From contig NZ_JPWA01000043.1 of the NCBI RefSeq assembly GCF_003326475.1, positions 1-34,156 of the forward strand: a stretch of 34,156 nucleotides of DNA. The letters are read 5' to 3'. The DNA is from Thalassospira xianhensis MCCC 1A02616. Lineage in GTDB: Bacteria; Pseudomonadota; Alphaproteobacteria; Rhodospirillales; Thalassospiraceae. Below the pieces are notes generated by a model. It had not been told where the DNA came from, searched no databases, and saw only the letters and a list, made by a program, of their open reading frames with translations. Numbering within the stretch: the first letter of the stretch is position 1; every line of letters begins with the position of its first letter. The position numbers and the translations under genes are program-made. Shown here in pieces: positions 32,673-34,156 of the stretch.

Positions 32673-34156
32673 ATGCAAAATCCACTATCAATGCGGTACT
32701 TTTGTGCCGCGCTGCGCGATGCAACTATGCTCTGCTCTATTTCTGCGGCCGGGAGCCTTGCCATCCTCACAATGCCGCACGTGGCACGCGCACAATCGGT
32801 GATCAACGTCCCCGACGGTGACAGCCATACAGTGCCAGGCACCTATCCTGCCGGTGATTTCAACGGTGGCACCATCGGAACCGGCAGTGCCCTTGACAGC
32901 ACGGGCACCATCAACAATATCGGCACGCTGACCAACAACGGCACCTTCGATGTTGGCGGTGCGCTAAACAATACCGGAACCCTGGTCAACAACAGTTACA
33001 TGTCGATCAGGGCCACGGTGAACAATACCGGCACCTTCAACAACACGGGCACCGCCGCGGTAAACGGGGGGCAGTTGATCGGCGACATCGTCAATACCGG
33101 CACCTTCACCATTACTTCCACCAGTTCCAATACATATTCCGGCGTGATCAGCGGCAACGGGCAGTTCAACAAGAACGGCAACCATACGCAAATCCTGACC
33201 GGCGATTCATCAGGCTTTACCGGCAGCAACTATGTCGGACAGGGAACCCTTCAGATCGGTAATGGCGGCACCACCGGGGCCCTTGGCGGGAACTTTAACG
33301 TCACCAGCCTCGGCACACTTGCCTTCAATCGCAGCGATGACCTGACCTATGCCAATGTCATTTCCGGTGCTGGCAAGGTCACCAAACTGGGGGCAGGAAC
33401 GCTGACCCTTACCGGCACCAACACCTATTCCGGCACCACCACCGTCTCGGGTGGCACCTTGCTGGTCAATGGCTCGGCCAGTTCCTCGGCCTTCACAATC
33501 CAGAACGGCACCACGCTTGGCGGTACTGGCACCGTTGGCGCGACCACACTGCAATCGGGCGGCATTCACGCGCCGGGCAATTCGATTGGCACCCAGACGG
33601 TGAATGGCAACTATACGCTGACCTCCGGCTCCATCCTCGCGATCGAAGTCAATGCCGCAGGTGATGCCGATCAGGTGATCGTCAACGGGGCGGTTGATCT
33701 TGGTGGTGCGACGCTCCGCATTCTTGGCCTGCCCGATAATGATATGTCCGGCCAGAACAATTACACCCACATCATCATCGCCAATGACGGGGTCGATGCA
33801 GTTGTCGGCACCTTCAACAGCATCAATAACCAGCTTGCCTTTTATGATGCCTCTGTTGCCTGTAGTGGCGGCACCGGCAACGATGTGACACTTAGCCTCA
33901 CACGCAACGACACCGATTTTACCGATCATGCCGTCACCGGCAACCAGTCGGCGGTCGCCGCTGTCATCGATGATCTTCCGGGGGCAGACGGTGATACCAT
34001 CCGTACCGCCCTTCAGGGGCTGACCACCGCCGAAGTCCAGCGCGCCTATGAACAGCTTTCCGGCGACGTTCACGCCAGCACCACCGCCATCAACGGCCAG
34101 ATCGCCCAGCAGGCTGGCGGGCAGATCGGCGGACGACTTGCCGCCCTTAACAGCAA
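32673..34156 (+). CDS. Autotransporter passenger with PATR-type repeats (3' end outside window)
   Basis: About 494 residues are visible. The signal peptide (MRYFCAALRD to HVARAQS, cleavage near residue 40) is followed by a low-complexity stretch with many NNTGTL/NNGTF-like units (about 60-130). Passenger-associated transport repeats come next (KLGAGTLTLTGTNTYSGTTT then VSGGTLLVNGS). The end, AYEQLSGDVHASTTAINGQIAQQ, is the region just before the beta-barrel of type V autotransporters, so the barrel should follow beyond the right edge. The passenger is expected to be a beta-helix exposed on the surface, for adhesion or another contact role. The ATG at 32673 has a poor ribosome-binding site inside a hairpin; an ATG at 32691 is an alternative start. 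Confidence 0.9.
   Translation, partial: MQNPLSMRYFCAALRDATMLCSISAAGSLAILTMPHVARAQSVINVPDGDSHTVPGTYPAGDFNGGTIGTGSALDSTGTINNIGTLTNNGTFDVGGALNNTGTLVNNSYMSIRATVNNTGTFNNTGTAAVNGGQLIGDIVNTGTFTITSTSSNTYSGVISGNGQFNKNGNHTQILTGDSSGFTGSNYVGQGTLQIGNGGTTGALGGNFNVTSLGTLAFNRSDDLTYANVISGAGKVTKLGAGTLTLTGTNTYSGTTTVSGGTLLVNGSASSSAFTIQNGTTLGGTGTVGATTLQSGGIHAPGNSIGTQTVNGNYTLTSGSILAIEVNAAGDADQVIVNGAVDLGGATLRILGLPDNDMSGQNNYTHIIIANDGVDAVVGTFNSINNQLAFYDASVACSGGTGNDVTLSLTRNDTDFTDHAVTGNQSAVAAVIDDLPGADGDTIRTALQGLTTAEVQRAYEQLSGDVHASTTAINGQIAQQAGGQIGGRLAALNS

Overview
The window reads as chromosomal DNA of a Gram-negative alphaproteobacterium, most likely a marine Rhodospirillales member of the Thalassospira type. This rests on gene content, protein style and codon use; the genus is a guess. 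It holds about 25 genes in several short operons and no tRNA, rRNA, CRISPR array, insertion sequence or integrase that I can see. Both edges cut through genes: a DEAD-box RNA helicase on the left and an autotransporter on the right.

Left part (1-5750): the helicase (minus strand) is followed by a minus-strand sulfur cassette. It comprises a TetR-type regulator, a secreted two-domain rhodanese, a YeeE/YedE (TsuA-like) thiosulfate/sulfur permease and, overlapping the permease stop codon by 4 bases, a secreted protein made almost entirely of Asn-Pro-Cys repeats (19 Cys in 167 residues). This last gene is the most unusual in the window and could be a periplasmic sulfane-sulfur or metal buffer. 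A promoter and an AT-rich palindrome precede the rhodanese, and a strong hairpin separates rhodanese from permease.

Centre-left (5750-11950): nadK and argE form a plus-strand operon that ends in a terminator shared with a convergent three-gene operon of unknown function. That operon encodes a glycine-zipper/SH3 lipoprotein, a secreted coiled-coil protein and a single-pass membrane protein, in tightly coupled reading frames.

Centre (11950-20680): an AcrAB-type RND efflux pump (minus) is divergent from its likely TetR repressor, with a perfect 17-bp palindrome over both promoters. Next come a secreted protein of unknown function preceded by a CRP/FNR-like site, a small VOC-fold protein, and a divergent SDR oxidoreductase/AraC regulator pair.

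Right (20680-34156): a TrpXYZ-like ABC importer (binding protein, ATPase, permease) ends in a terminator and a pair of dispersed palindromic repeats. It is followed by a frameshifted methyltransferase pseudogene, a Tat-exported dienelactone-hydrolase-like protein and an unusual SDR. An iron-uptake block in FecI-FecR-TonB receptor order follows. A Fur-box-like sequence lies between the sigma factor gene and a divergent membrane-anchored cytochrome c, and a long inverted repeat lies in front of the receptor. After the cytochrome come a GAF-LytTR one-component regulator and the start of a PATR-repeat autotransporter.
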